From Bradyrhizobium sp. CCBAU 51765 (GTDB taxonomy: Bacteria > Pseudomonadota > Alphaproteobacteria > Rhizobiales > Xanthobacteraceae), in contig NZ_CP030038.1 of assembly GCF_015291725.1 (NCBI RefSeq), forward strand, positions 7,057,001 through 7,121,000: a stretch of DNA of 64,000 bases. The letters run 5' to 3'. Made by a program: the position numbers and the translations under genes. Each line of letters opens with the position of its first letter. The first letter of the stretch is position 1. Positions 1-9,643 of the stretch are shown piece after piece. Below the pieces are notes generated by a model, which saw only the letters and a program-made list of their open reading frames with translations, had not been told where the DNA came from and searched no databases.

Positions 1-543
1 GTGACGCCCCCCCGAAAGCGAGACGCCTCGGAGAGCTCATTGTATGCGTCACAGGCCTCGGCATGCAGAATGCCGAGGAGCACCGGAGGGGATGTTCGCG
101 CCGACGGTCCTGAGAGGCGCAATGGAGCGCTGCCGGCGACGCACGGCCGCCGAACGGACGGCCGGCGCCCACATATTGAGACGAAACCGGAGGTTGATTC
201 AAAATTGGCGCGTAGCGCGCATAGCACGACTTCGTTCGTGGGCGCGATCGAAATTCTGGCGTCACGCAAACTAGCGACTTCGAGCACGGATGCACATCCA
301 CCACGAAACTCGCTGAACCAGAGCGCATTCGGCGGTTAGAGCATCCAGAATGTGCCCCGCGATCGGATCTTTTTGTCGATCGACGCAGAGCGGGCATCGC
401 GCTCCTCGGCCGAGTTCAAAGCAGATGGAGAGCATCGTGCTCCTATCTTCGTCTTGACGCCGCTTCTTTTCGAGCCTGTCGGTAAACGCCACGTCCTTTA
501 AGCGAAATCCGAGCCTGCGAGGCGAGACCGGTCACATGTAGGC
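1..543. other. No gene recognised
   Basis: Short open frames occur on both strands but none has a recognisable family, a good ribosome binding site or sustained coding character. It is probably degenerate island DNA. Confidence 0.5.
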
Positions 544-786
544 GATCAACTCGAACAGCGCTACAACGGGGCCACTCGCGAGCTGAAATCGCGCGAGCTA
601 AAAATCGCAGCAGCGGATCGCCGAATTAGCACCGAACTTAACCTGGTTGCGCGACGAACAAGAGCGGATGCTGCCGCCATAATCGCGTCGAGGCAAGTCA
701 ACCGCCTTGCAAGCCTCCATTTTAGCTTGACTTCGGAAGAGATCATGAAAGGCACTAGGGCCCTACACCAACCGCGTAGCTATTAG
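544..786 (+). pseudogene. Fragment of a helical protein, 5' end missing
   Basis: This frame reads about 80 residues rich in Arg, Ala, Glu and Leu and ends at a TAG (784-786). It is closed upstream by an in-frame stop near 538 and has no start codon. The composition (for example RELKSRELKIAAADRRIS) suggests an alpha-helical, possibly coiled-coil, C-terminal fragment. The IS630-like element begins 3 bases after its stop. I do not recognise the family. Coding character is the only support, so this is an inference. Confidence 0.35.
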
Positions 787-788
787 CT

Positions 789-1834
789 TAGAGCATGATG
801 TTTTTATACGGAAACATAACCTGAGTTTTTTGAAGTAGTTGGTGCACTCCTCCTCGGAAAAGAGATCGAGGAGTTCACCGACCTTTCTCCAGGTTGCCTC
901 CACGTCACGGGGCTCGGCAGCTCGCATGAGATGTTTGAGTTTGGCGAAGACCTGCTCGATCGGATTGAGGTCCAGGCTATAGGGCGGTAGGAAGATGCGG
1001 TGGGCGCCTCTGGCTCGGATGGCTTGGCGAGCCGTCTTGCCTTGTGGCTGCCAAGATTGTCGAGAACGACGATCTCGCCCGGTGCGAGGGTGGGTGCCAA
1101 CACCTTCTCGACGTACAGGGTGAAGAGCTCACCATTGATGGGACCATCAATCACCCAAGGCGCCCTGATCCGATCGTAAGCAGCGCCGCGATGAAGGTCA
1201 TGGTCTTCCAATGGCCGAAAGGTGCAGAGGCTTGGAGGCGCTGCCCACAAGGCCCCCAGCCGCGCAGCGGTGCCATATTAGTTTTGTTCCACGTCTCGTC
1301 GATAAACACCAACCGCGCGACGTCGATCCTGCCTTGATGTGCTTTCCAGCGGGCGCGCTTACGGGCGACGTCGGGACGATCCTGCTCGGCTGGTAGAATC
1401 GTTTTTTTGAAGCTGAGCCCCGCGGCGTGAACAAAAGTCCACACCGCCCATACGTCTGTCTTGATCCCGCGTGCGGCCAGTTCCTGCGTCAGCTTGCGCA
1501 AGGTGCATGGCCCCGAGCGAATGCGTTTGCGCAGCCAGTCGGCGTTGGCATCCGACAGAACCCGTTTCTTGTGGCCGCCGATTTGGCCAGGTGACAGGCC
1601 TTCGGTATCCCGTCTCAGATTCTTCCACTTCGTCACGCAGGAGGGGCTGATCTGGAGCGCCTCGGCAATCGAACGAACTGTTTCCCCCGCATCAGCTCGC
1701 GCCAAAGCCCGTTCCCGGATGTCTTCCGAATAGGGTCGCGTCATCCATGCTGGCCTCCGCCCTCCAGCATGGATGTTGAATCAGAAATCGCTCCCGGTGG
1801 GAATCCCGATTCCAGTCAAAAACGACATACTCTA
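789..1834 (-). mobile_element. IS630-like insertion sequence with imperfect terminal inverted repeats
   Basis: The two ends form an imperfect inverted repeat: TAGAGCATGATGTTTTTATA at 789 and, on the other strand, TAGAGTATGTCGTTTTTGAC ending at 1834. About 18 of the first 25 positions match. Both ends begin with TA, which fits the TA target duplication of the IS630/Tc1 group. The element is about 1.05 kb, normal for the family, and encloses one transposase frame on the minus strand. That frame is broken, so the element is probably unable to move on its own. Confidence 0.75.
804..1744 (-). pseudogene. IS630 family transposase, frameshifted
   Basis: The N-terminal part (from 1744) carries the helix-turn-helix typical of IS630 transposases (residues about 5-60, MTRPYSEDIRERALARADAG). 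The first catalytic block of the DDE nuclease follows, around VFIDETWNKTNMAPLRGWGP. After about position 1175 the reading moves to another frame (APWVIDGPINGELF, then VVLDNLGSHKA, the second Asp block). Near 1025 it moves again before the usual DLNPIE block, which is legible only in a third frame. Some IS630 elements use one programmed frameshift, but three changes indicate decay. It acts on its own element ends. Confidence 0.8.
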
Positions 1835-2109
1835 GAGGGTCACCACGCCAAAATTGCGCATTCTTCGACGTTCCCGCCGCAATCCTGCGCTAGGCAGCGG
1901 TAGCTCGCTCGAAGCCACTGGGACGCTCAGAAAATGCAATGATCAGAAGCGAGAACGGAATATTATTCGGCGAACGATCCACCTGCTAATCTGGATGCGG
2001 GCCAGCGCAAAACATCTCGTCGTCGGTTGGGCGCAGTTTTGAGGTCGGGCGAGTCATCGCGGCTTGACAGGTAGTGAGTGCGTCTGAGAGTGTTATCGTG
2101 TCTGATGAT
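1835..2109. other. Intergenic, possible promoter region of the glycine riboswitch
   Basis: No gene is seen. A TTGACA hexamer sits at 2064-2069 and a TGTTAT at 2091-2096, but the spacing of 21 bases is long for a sigma-70 promoter, so this is only a weak suggestion. Confidence 0.3.
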
Positions 2110-2305
2110 GGTGTGTGGGAGAGCGCGATAAGCCTGCAAAGGCGTATCACCGCCGACGGAGCAACCCCCAAGGAAACTCTCAGGCCCAGGACTGCACACC
2201 GAGGACGATCTGGAGGGAGGTGCCGGTCAGCACCCACCGAAGGGGACCGTGAGCCACGAGGATTGCGGAGAAAGCTCTCAGGTGCACGGACAGATTTGGG
2301 GACGG
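2110..2305 (+). promoter_or_regulatory. Tandem glycine riboswitch (two aptamers)
   Basis: Two consecutive glycine aptamers are visible. The first (about 2110-2199) is closed by GTGTG/CACAC and contains GGGAGAGCGC, CCGCCGACGGAGCAA and CTCTCAGG. The second (about 2209-2305) contains GGAGGG, CACCGAAGGGG, GCGGAGAAAGCTCTCAGG and ACGGACAGA. The paired CTCTCAGG elements at 2178-2185 and 2275-2282 are hallmarks of the family (Rfam glycine class, established knowledge). It lies directly upstream of an FAD-dependent amino-acid oxidase and should adjust that gene to glycine level. I infer an ON switch, because the downstream enzyme would consume glycine or related amino acids. Confidence 0.88.
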
Positions 2306-2355
2306 AGACATGGCAAAAGCCATTTCACCGTTCGTTCAACCCTGTCTTGGAGCAC

Positions 2356-3608
2356 ATGATGAGCACGATCGTCATTATTGGATCGGGGTATCACCGGAGT
2401 TACAACGGCCTATGCCATGGCCTGTCGCGGTTATTCGGTTACAGTCTTTGATCGCCAGCGCTATCCGGCGATGGACACATCGTTTGCGAACGGCGGCCAA
2501 TTATCGGCAAGCAATGCCGAGGTCTGGAACAACGTCGCAACGATCGTAAAAGGCTTGAGGTGGATGCTGCGCAAAGATGCACCATTGTTGCTGAACCCAA
2601 GCCCCAGTTTTCATAAATATACTTGGCTGGCAGAGTTCGTAAACCAGATTCGAAACTACCGCCACAACACGATCGAAACGACGAAGCTCGCCATAGCCGC
2701 TCGCAAGCATCTTTTTGAGCTAGCCGATCGGGAGAGCATCGATTTCGACTTGGAGCGGCGAGGAGTTTTGCACGTTTATTCGAGCAAGCCCGACTTCGAT
2801 GCAGCCTCACGCGTGAATCAGTTGCTGCTCAAGGGCGGATTGGATCGCCGTCCCGTGACGCCCTCTGAAATGCTTACAATAGAGCCAGCTCTGCGCGATC
2901 AGTATTGTGGCGGATTCTTTACCCCGTCTGATTCAACCGGCGACATTCACAAGTTCACGCGCGGCCTCGCTGCGGCTTGCGAGCGAGGGGGGGGTACGCT
3001 TCGTCTTTGATGCAGAGATCTGCGGCATTCGGTCCGACCGAGACGGTGTGGTCGTACACTGGAAACGAGGTTCGCTGAAGGAAGAACTCAATGCCGAACG
3101 CGCAGTGGTTTGCGCGGGGGTTGGCAGCCGCCGCATTGCTTCAATGCTGGGAGACAACACAAACATTTATCCCGTCAAGGGGTACTCCATCACGGTAGAG
3201 CTGGGAGACGAGACGAGCCAAAAGGCTGCGCCTCGTGTCAGCCTTCTGGACGAGGCCACCAAGATCGTGACCAGCCGGTTAGGAGAAGATCGCTTCCGGG
3301 TTGCCGGGACCGCCGAGTTTAATGGCGAAAACCGCGACATCCGCTGGGACCGAATTAAGCCCCTGATACGGTGGGTGGAGCGATCGTTTCCGGATGTGTC
3401 CACCGCGCAGGTGGTGCCATGGGCGGGCTTACGTCCTATGACACCTAGCATGATGCCGCGGGTTGGCCGAGGCAAACTTCCGAATGTCTTCTACAACACC
3501 GGCCATGGCCATCTCGGCTGGACATTATCCGCTGTCACAGCTGAAATGGTCGCTGATGTCATTATGACAGACCGCAGCAACACTCGGTTGAGCGCATCCG
3601 TGCCCTGA
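2356..3608 (+). pseudogene. dadA: D-amino-acid dehydrogenase / glycine-oxidase-like FAD enzyme, two single-base frameshifts
   Basis: Reading across three frames gives an almost complete protein of about 415 residues of the DadA/DAO family. It starts at ATG 2356 or 2359 (GGAG just upstream) with MSTIVIIGSG, the first half of the FAD-binding dinucleotide fold. An extra T at about 2389 shifts the frame before ITGVTTAYAMACRGYSV. A run of eight G at 2987-2994 carries one extra base and shifts it again before VRFVFDAEICG. The C-terminal FAD motif FYNTGHGHLGWT is intact. Such enzymes deaminate D-amino acids or glycine oxidatively at the membrane. The riboswitch upstream and terminator downstream make a self-contained transcription unit. 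Because everything else is well kept, the shifts are either recent mutations or sequencing errors; the G8 run could also be phase-variable. Confidence 0.82.
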
Positions 3609-3630
3609 TCCTGTTGAGTGGGTCCTGGTC

Positions 3631-3661
3631 CATGCTCCCGCCGATATCGGGCGGGAGCATG
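3631..3661 (+). terminator. Hairpin terminator after the dadA-like gene
   Basis: A perfect 12-bp stem (CATGCTCCCGCC / GGCGGGAGCATG) with a 7-base loop begins 22 bases after the stop codon and is followed by TTGATTT. The T stretch is weak, but position and stem strength support transcription termination. Confidence 0.7.
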
Positions 3662-4316
3662 TTGATTTACAGCGCCGAAGCGGATTTTGCAGTCGCTCTC
3701 GAAGGATGATGCGACCTTCAGTGCCGGGCGACGTGCTTCCCGCAATTCATTGTTAAAGTAAGCCCCTGTGGACCACTTGGCACGTTGCTTCCGAAAGCCT
3801 TCCAATGACGCAGTTGTTGCGACCGTTCCCGAATTGACGCCGACCAGATGGGGCCGCATGAACGACCTCGTTTCTTAGCAAGGCGCACGCAGTACACACC
3901 GTGAAGTGCCGTGGCATTTAACGGCAGGACGCAGCTTTGCGCGGAGCGGATTAAGCGCACCAAGGCGTTTCCGCCCCGCTCACCCGAGCGTAAAACCGAC
4001 CCGATCCAACGACACCTCGTCCCGAAACACCGATGCATCGCCAAGCTCAAGTCTCGTCGCCTCCCGTACTGCTGCCGAGCGACGCCAACTGCTGTGCGCC
4101 CAGCTGACGCTCATCTTAGAGAAGTCTGCATTACAGGACGAAGGGCGTTTCGAATGGCATTTTGCACGCCATGCAGCATATTTCTTGTAATTGCCGTTAG
4201 ATCGACGATACTGATGTCATAAAGAGTGTTTTCGACGACATTTGTCTGATCTGAGATGTTTTTCTGCGGAAGCGAGCGGTCTTTTGCAGAATTTCCTCTT
4301 TAGCCTGGAGCCTGTT
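3662..4316. other. Intergenic, no gene recognised
   Basis: Overlapping short frames on both strands lack recognisable domains or start signals. The stretch immediately before 4317 should hold the promoter of the Lrp-type gene, but no clear hexamers are visible. Confidence 0.4.
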
Positions 4317-4793
4317 ATGAGGTACGACCGAATCGACGCTCACATCCTGGAGATCGTGCAAAAGAATAACCGTCTCACATCCGAGACGATTGGCGAACTG
4401 GCTGGGCTTTCCGCTACCGCCTGTCAACGCAGGCTAAAGAGGCTTCGCTCGGATGGCATTATCGAGGCGGACGTTTCGATCGTTTCTGCCAAGGCTGTCG
4501 GAAGACCTATTCAGATGCTCGTGCTGGTGACATTGGAGCGGGAGCGCTCGGACATAATCGATAGGTTCAAAAAGGCGATCAAATCATCTTCTGAAGTCGT
4601 CAATGGGTTTTACGTCACGGGCGATGCTGACTTTGTCCTATACATCACCGCACGCACCATGGACGACTATGAGCAGTTCACGCGGCGATTTTTCCGTGAG
4701 AACCCCGATATCAAGGGCTTCAAGACAATGGTGGTCATGGACCGGGTAAAAGCCGGATTTGCTATTCCGATTGAGGCTCCGTCCGAGGATTGA
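4317..4793 (+). CDS. Lrp/AsnC family transcriptional regulator
   Basis: The 158-residue protein has the family layout. An N-terminal winged helix-turn-helix (residues about 5-65, with LTSETIGELAGLSATACQRR) is followed by a RAM/ASNC ligand-binding domain (about 70-150, with VVNGFYVTGDADFVLYI). The start at ATG 4317 is preferred over upstream in-frame codons because GGAG lies 7 bases before it and the protein then begins at the usual point (MRYDRIDAHILEI). Lrp-type proteins sense amino acids and regulate their transport and breakdown. Placement beside the riboswitch-controlled oxidase suggests, by inference, that it regulates that gene or an amino-acid pathway nearby. Confidence 0.9.
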   Translation: MRYDRIDAHILEIVQKNNRLTSETIGELAGLSATACQRRLKRLRSDGIIEADVSIVSAKAVGRPIQMLVLVTLERERSDIIDRFKKAIKSSSEVVNGFYVTGDADFVLYITARTMDDYEQFTRRFFRENPDIKGFKTMVVMDRVKAGFAIPIEAPSED

Positions 4794-5594
4794 GTGTCTC
4801 ACCAACCAGACCCTGCCTACCTGCTTCATCACCAAGCCGGACGAGGTAATTGCGGTACCGGTTATGAAACGAGCGCAGCTCTTCGCGCATTGGCACGCGC
4901 AACTTTCGACTGAGTGGCGTCACCTCCAGGTTACCAACACCAACCGCTCATCGTGGGCGCTTCGTGGCGCGAGCGGGCTGGATGACTCGGTCCGATGAAC
5001 TTGCAAACGCTCACCAACGAGAGATATCGGCTTGGCCAGCACGCCTCGCTAGCGCCCTTTTTCGTCGCGCAGTGCGAGTAAAACGCTGCAAGTTTCCTTC
5101 GATTTTGTGCTCTAAGCCACTACGCGCGATTAAATATTCACACCGCTTCAGAGTATGGCCTCACCTATATGCGTTCACATCGCCGCTGACTTTAGGGCAT
5201 ATCTAAGAAGATCGGCTGCGCTTCAGTTGCGCGCCAGGCGCCGCGGCTTGCTCCGGCGGCGCCTGCCACGAGGAAATCAACTTTTTGAATCAATACAAGG
5301 CGCCGAAAGGATAAGGACTCTGGCTCAGTTGAGTGGCATCTTGCCTTTGCCGGCGACATCTCCCAGGGAGTGACCACGGAATGGGCCGTGTCGAGAAAGC
5401 GCGCACTTGCAGGGCAAGAGCAAGGTTGACTCGTCAGGATCAGGATCGTGCGGGGCGGAACCCTTGGCGTGAAGCTGACTGTTTTGAGGTTTCTCTTACA
5501 TCTAAGCAGCGCAAGTCGAATGACGCCGGACTTCCCGTTTGCCCCCCTCTTTATCCGCATTCGTCGAACCATCCGGGGTAAGGCAGCAAGCTAG
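4794..5594. other. Intergenic, no gene recognised
   Basis: No convincing coding frame. It contains one strong GC-rich hairpin (5235-5265) and the leader of the MFS gene. Confidence 0.45.
5235..5265 (+). other. GC-rich hairpin
   Basis: A perfect 10-bp stem, CAGGCGCCGC / GCGGCGCCTG, with an 11-base loop. There is no T-tract on either side, so it is not a standard intrinsic terminator. It could be a factor-dependent terminator or a structured leader. Confidence 0.4.
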
Positions 5595-7274
5595 ATGACT
5601 CCTCTCAAGCCTCGAACAATTAGCACTGAAGGTATCACAGCGCCCTTTCGTCACCTCACCTTTCGGCGCATCTGGCTCGCGAGTCTGCTTACCAACCTGG
5701 GCGCCCTGATCCGGAGCGTCGGCGCAGCGTGGGCCATGACACAGATGACAACGTCGGCGGATAAAGTTGCGCTCGTTCAGACCGCGCTTTTGCTGCCGGT
5801 TATGCTGATTTCGATGCCCGCAGGCGCAATTGCGGATATGTATGACCGGCGGATCGTAATGCTTGTCGCGCTCAGCATGTCGCTAGCTGGTGCGACCGCG
5901 TTGACGGCACTTACCTGGCTAGGGATGGTCACGCCAGACTTGTTGCTGATCCTGTGTTTTGTAATTGGTAGCGGTGTGGCTCTGATGGATCCTGCCTGGC
6001 AATCCTCAGTTAGCGAGCAAGTGCCGGCGGAAGCACTTCCAGCTGCGGTCGCGCTGAACAGTATCAGCTACAACATCGCGCGCAGCGTGGGACCGGCGAT
6101 CGGGGGCATGGTGGTTGCGGCAGCCGGCGCAGTCGCTTCGTTTGCCCTAAATGCATTGCTATATCTGCCACTGCTTGTTGCACTGTTCTTGTGGAAGCGA
6201 ATTTCCGAACCGTCATATCTTCCGCCCGAAAAGCTAAACCGCGCGATCGTTTCGGGGATCCGCTACATCGCTAACTCGCCCTCGATCAAAATCGTGCTGA
6301 TTCGCTCCATGATCACCGGCGTGATCGGAGGCGCCATCATCGCGCTAATGCCGCTGGTCGCCCGTGATCTCCTTGGAGGCGGTGCCCGGATCTATGGGAT
6401 AACTCTCAGCGCATTCGGACTTGGCGCGGTAATTGGAGCACTATATGTACCCGAAGTACGAAAGCGCCTGAGCGGTGAAGCCGCAATTCGCGCCTGCGCA
6501 CTATCAATGAGTGGGGCGCTTCTCGCAGTGGCGTTGAGCCACGAGCTGGTTCTAACATCGGCGGCTCTTGTCCTAGCTGGGGCCGTGTGGATGATCTCCT
6601 GGGCCCTCTTCAACATTGGTGTGCAGCTGTCGGCCCCGCGCTGGGTCGCAGGACGCTCGCTCGCAGCCTACCAAGCCGCAAGCTCGGGAGGCATTGCTGT
6701 CGGTAGCTGGGGCTGGGGTCATTTGACCGATGCCGCAGGTGTCGACACAGCGCTTTTGATATCAGCAGTGCTGATGTTAATTTCTCCACTATTGGGGCTT
6801 TGGCTCCGTATGCCTCGCATAAACCCGCGAAGCGAGGATGCTGGAGCGCTCGCGCACCCTGAAGTTCGGCTAGCGCTAACGCATCGCAGTGGACCGGTTG
6901 TGATTGAAATCGAATACCGCGTGGCACAAGAGAATGCGCGGGCCTTTCATAACGTCATGCAAGATGTACAGTTGTTCCGAAAGCGGAATGGTGCGTATGG
7001 CTGGTCGATTGCTCGCGATATAGCTGATCCTGAACTGTGGACAGAACGCTACCATTGCCCCACGTGGCTTGATTATCTGCGTCAACGCAATCGCTCGACG
7101 CATTCAGAACGGGCGCTAGATCGTCAAGCTGCGTCCTTTCACATGGGTCCGGAGCCCGTGCGTATCCGGCGCATGCTAGAGCGTCCGTTTGGCTCCGTTC
7201 GGTGGAAGGACGATGTACCCGACCATACCGCGAACGAGGCCTTGCTCGGTGACTATAACCGGAATCGGACGTAG
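5595..7274 (+). CDS. MFS exporter of the EntS/MFS_3 type with a C-terminal soluble domain
   Basis: The 559-residue protein begins at ATG 5595 with AAGG upstream. Residues about 20-415 contain some twelve hydrophobic segments and the MFS loop motif DMYDRRIV after the second helix. The sequence style (SSVSEQVPAEALPAAVALNS, NIARSVGPAIGG) is that of PF05977, which includes the enterobactin exporter EntS. Residues about 435-545 form a soluble tail resembling a dimeric alpha-beta barrel (VVIEIEYRVAQENARAFHNV), often fused to this transporter subfamily. The lyase gene follows on the same strand. Exporters of this class commonly sit beside NRPS genes, so export of the product of the convergent NRPS is a reasonable inference. 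Confidence 0.87.
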   Translation: MTPLKPRTISTEGITAPFRHLTFRRIWLASLLTNLGALIRSVGAAWAMTQMTTSADKVALVQTALLLPVMLISMPAGAIADMYDRRIVMLVALSMSLAGATALTALTWLGMVTPDLLLILCFVIGSGVALMDPAWQSSVSEQVPAEALPAAVALNSISYNIARSVGPAIGGMVVAAAGAVASFALNALLYLPLLVALFLWKRISEPSYLPPEKLNRAIVSGIRYIANSPSIKIVLIRSMITGVIGGAIIALMPLVARDLLGGGARIYGITLSAFGLGAVIGALYVPEVRKRLSGEAAIRACALSMSGALLAVALSHELVLTSAALVLAGAVWMISWALFNIGVQLSAPRWVAGRSLAAYQAASSGGIAVGSWGWGHLTDAAGVDTALLISAVLMLISPLLGLWLRMPRINPRSEDAGALAHPEVRLALTHRSGPVVIEIEYRVAQENARAFHNVMQDVQLFRKRNGAYGWSIARDIADPELWTERYHCPTWLDYLRQRNRSTHSERALDRQAASFHMGPEPVRIRRMLERPFGSVRWKDDVPDHTANEALLGDYNRNRT

Positions 7275-7447
7275 TAACTGTCAGGAATAGCCCAGCTTGA
7301 CGTCGCGCATGGAGCATCGCGCAGGCTCACCGACAGCAGAAGCCGGAGCGATCCACTCTTGCATAAGTGGCCGCAGAATGCATGGATGTTATTGTCGTAA
7401 ATGAGGTTCCTGATGAAGCGTCAGCAGAGATGCAAGAGAGTCGAACC

Positions 7448-8677
7448 ATGTTGCTTCTCAACCGGCACACCGATTATTGCGCGCCACTGGAAGCTTCGGA
7501 TGCCAAGATGCTCAGTGTCGAAGGAGCGCGCGGAGTAGAGCGCTTCCTTGCGCATAGAGACGATTACAAGGCAACGCCGCTCGTCTCGCTGCCGGGCCTT
7601 GCTCGTGAGATCGGCGTTGCCTCGATCCACCTGAAGGACGAAGGCCATCGGCTCGGGCTTGGTAGCTTCAAAGGTTTGGGTGGTTCCTATGCCGTGATCC
7701 GCCTCGTGCTCGAGGAAGCAGGTCGGAGGCTCGGCCGGGTCCTTGACGCGGCCGAGCTCCAATTGCCCGAGGTAATTGCCGTAGCGCGAGGGATGACGGT
7801 ATCGTGCGCCACCGATGGCAATCACGGCAAATCAGTCGCGCATGGTGCCCAGCTGGTTGGCGCGAAGTGCGTCATATTCGTTCACTCGGGCGTCAGCGGC
7901 GAGCGGATCTCGGCTATCGCTCGCTTTGGCGCGCGGACGATCCGCGTCAGCGGCAACTATGATGACTCCGTCGCCGAAGCGTCTCGAGTTGCCGCAGATA
8001 ACGGGTGGATCATAGTATCTGACACGTCCTGGCCGGGCTACGAGCGTATCCCCGGCATAGTGATGCAGGGATACACCGCTCTCGTGAGCGAAGCGCTGCG
8101 TCAGTTATCCGAACCTCCGACCCACGTGTTCGTTCAAGCCGGCGTGGGTGGGGTCGCTGCTGCAATTGCAGGACATTTCTGGGTTCTGGCTGGTGACAAC
8201 AGGCCATTCTTCACCGTTGTCGAGCCTTCGCGCGCGGCGTGCCTGTTTGAAAGCGCTCGAGCTGGCCATCCCGTCAAGGTGGAGCATGGGGTGCCAACAG
8301 TAATGGCGATGCTTGAATGCTACGATCCGTCACTCGTCGCATGGCGCATCCTTTCGCGCGCGGCCGATGCCTTCATGACGGTCGACGACGAGGATGCCAT
8401 CGGCGTCATGAAGCTCTTGGCAAACCCCGTGGATGGCGATCACGCTGTCGTTGCTGGGGAAAGTGGCGGCGCGGGTCTGGCAGGACTGCTGAAAGTTGCC
8501 TCCAACCAGACATCGCGGTCCATGACCGGACTTGGACAGAATGCACGAGTCTTCCTGATCAACACCGAGGGCGCGACTGATCCTCATCTGTATGAAGAAC
8601 TTGTTGGTGTGACGCCGGCGCAAGTGACTGGGAGAAATATTGTACCGACTTGGGACGAGAAGACGTCGGAGTCATGA
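7448..8677 (+). CDS. dpaL: 2,3-diaminopropionate ammonia-lyase-like PLP enzyme
   Basis: A fold-type II PLP enzyme of about 409 residues, close to the usual 400 of diaminopropionate ammonia-lyase (YgeX/DpaL). The motif LGLGSFKGLGGSYAV holds the PLP lysine. SCATDGNHGKSVAHGA is the phosphate-binding Asn loop, and VFVQAGVGGVAAAIAG and VAGESGGAGLAGL are the glycine-rich cofactor loops. The start at ATG 7448 (MLLLNRHTDYCAPLEA) fits family N-termini and has AGAGAG upstream; GTG 7367 and ATG 7430 are also open. Known members split 2,3-diaminopropionate into pyruvate and ammonia. It may form a unit with the MFS gene. Since diaminopropionate is a peptide building block, a link to the NRPS is possible but unproven. 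Confidence 0.85.
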   Translation: MLLLNRHTDYCAPLEASDAKMLSVEGARGVERFLAHRDDYKATPLVSLPGLAREIGVASIHLKDEGHRLGLGSFKGLGGSYAVIRLVLEEAGRRLGRVLDAAELQLPEVIAVARGMTVSCATDGNHGKSVAHGAQLVGAKCVIFVHSGVSGERISAIARFGARTIRVSGNYDDSVAEASRVAADNGWIIVSDTSWPGYERIPGIVMQGYTALVSEALRQLSEPPTHVFVQAGVGGVAAAIAGHFWVLAGDNRPFFTVVEPSRAACLFESARAGHPVKVEHGVPTVMAMLECYDPSLVAWRILSRAADAFMTVDDEDAIGVMKLLANPVDGDHAVVAGESGGAGLAGLLKVASNQTSRSMTGLGQNARVFLINTEGATDPHLYEELVGVTPAQVTGRNIVPTWDEKTSES

Positions 8678-9024
8678 GCCTCCGGGGCGCCTTCAGGCCC
8701 GGACCGGTTTCGCCGCGATAAACGCGGCCTGCTCTTTCTTCTCGAATTGGCAGCCCGCAGCCTGCTCATTTGGACCTGTTCAAGGTCTTCCGAGGATGTC
8801 GGCCAGGAGAAGACTATCCTACCCGACCACGATGCAGCGCATTCATTTCCGCAAAAGGGGCGGGACCACCGTGCCCGGCCTCTTGGGAACGGGCGCTCGG
8901 CGCTCTGATTGTGCAGGTAGGCAAGGCCGTGCCTGGACAGTGATAGGCGCAGTGTCCAAGTTGAATTCTTATACTGAACAATGTTTCGACGATCCGGCGA
9001 ACTCGACGTGAACTCTAGCTTAAG
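8678..9024. other. Intergenic, no gene recognised
   Basis: Only short frames in conflicting directions; nothing recognisable. Confidence 0.45.
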
Positions 9025-9123
9025 CATCCCGCAGAACTAGCCAACCTCGGTCCCGCCTATGAGGGCAACGACTTCGACAACCAGCTCGGAACCGACGACG
9101 GCTGGCTGCCCGCGAGGAATGCT
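9025..9123 (+). pseudogene. GH19 chitinase/lysozyme-like fragment
   Basis: These 99 bases translate to 33 residues beginning HPAELANLGPAYEGNDFDNQ and continuing through GTDDGWL. This is the conserved substrate-cleft block of family 19 glycoside hydrolases. The DNA is clearly related to 55474-55570, inside the patatin-GH19 gene of this window (HPKELANFVLAYDDNDFGNQ). No start codon or remaining domain is present, so it is an isolated remnant of a second copy. Confidence 0.6.
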
Positions 9124-9141
9124 TTTTCCGGAGATGCCTAA

Positions 9142-9640
9142 TCAAGTCAGGGAGCTCTCTCGATTGCTGGCTGAATGTGCCCGTCCACCTCGCCTGAGCT
9201 CGGCGAACTGGCGCAAGATGACGAACAGCGCGATCATTCCAGCGCCCAGCTCAGCGATGGCTTGGCTGGCCAAAACCCCACTGAAGCCTGATACGACAGG
9301 AAATAAAAGTACCGCCGGTATGAAGAGATTACCAGCCCCAAGATGACGAGATATGAAGGAGGCAGTACCCACACCGACCCCTCTCCCACGGCCGCGAGCA
9401 CGACAATGAGCGGCATCGTCATGCTGACAGCTGCAATAGCCTGCGCGCCGAGTGAGCCAACAAACATCGCGTTCAGGAGCTGCTGTAATGCGTTGATCGA
9501 CGAGCCGATAACAGATGGAATGGCGAGCCGCAGGAGAAGGCTTGGGAGATTCTGGTCCGATAAATCGAGATGTGCCGGTTTTTCTTCGGCATCGCATCGC
9601 GATTGCTTTTGACGAGGAGCTCCGCATTGCGCTTATCCAT
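9142..9640 (-). pseudogene. MATE family efflux protein, internally deleted and frameshifted
   Basis: The gene begins at ATG 9640, only 3 bases after the NRPS stop, so it was translationally coupled to it. The first about 87 residues (LPSLLLRLAIPSVIGSSINA, then MFVGSLGAQAIAAVSMTMPL) match the first helices of MATE multidrug exporters. At about 9377 one G is missing from a G run. Reading then resumes in another frame as VGTASFISRHLGAGN, a conserved MATE block, and jumps directly to a sequence like the last helix and tail (VLASQAIAELGAGMIALFVI). About 300 residues are therefore gone. Originally it probably exported the NRPS product. Confidence 0.75.
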
Positions 9641-9643
9641 GAT

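Noticed and set aside
5235..5265. Calling the GC-rich hairpin an intrinsic terminator
   Set aside because: No T-tract follows on either strand and the upstream gene ends about 440 bases earlier.
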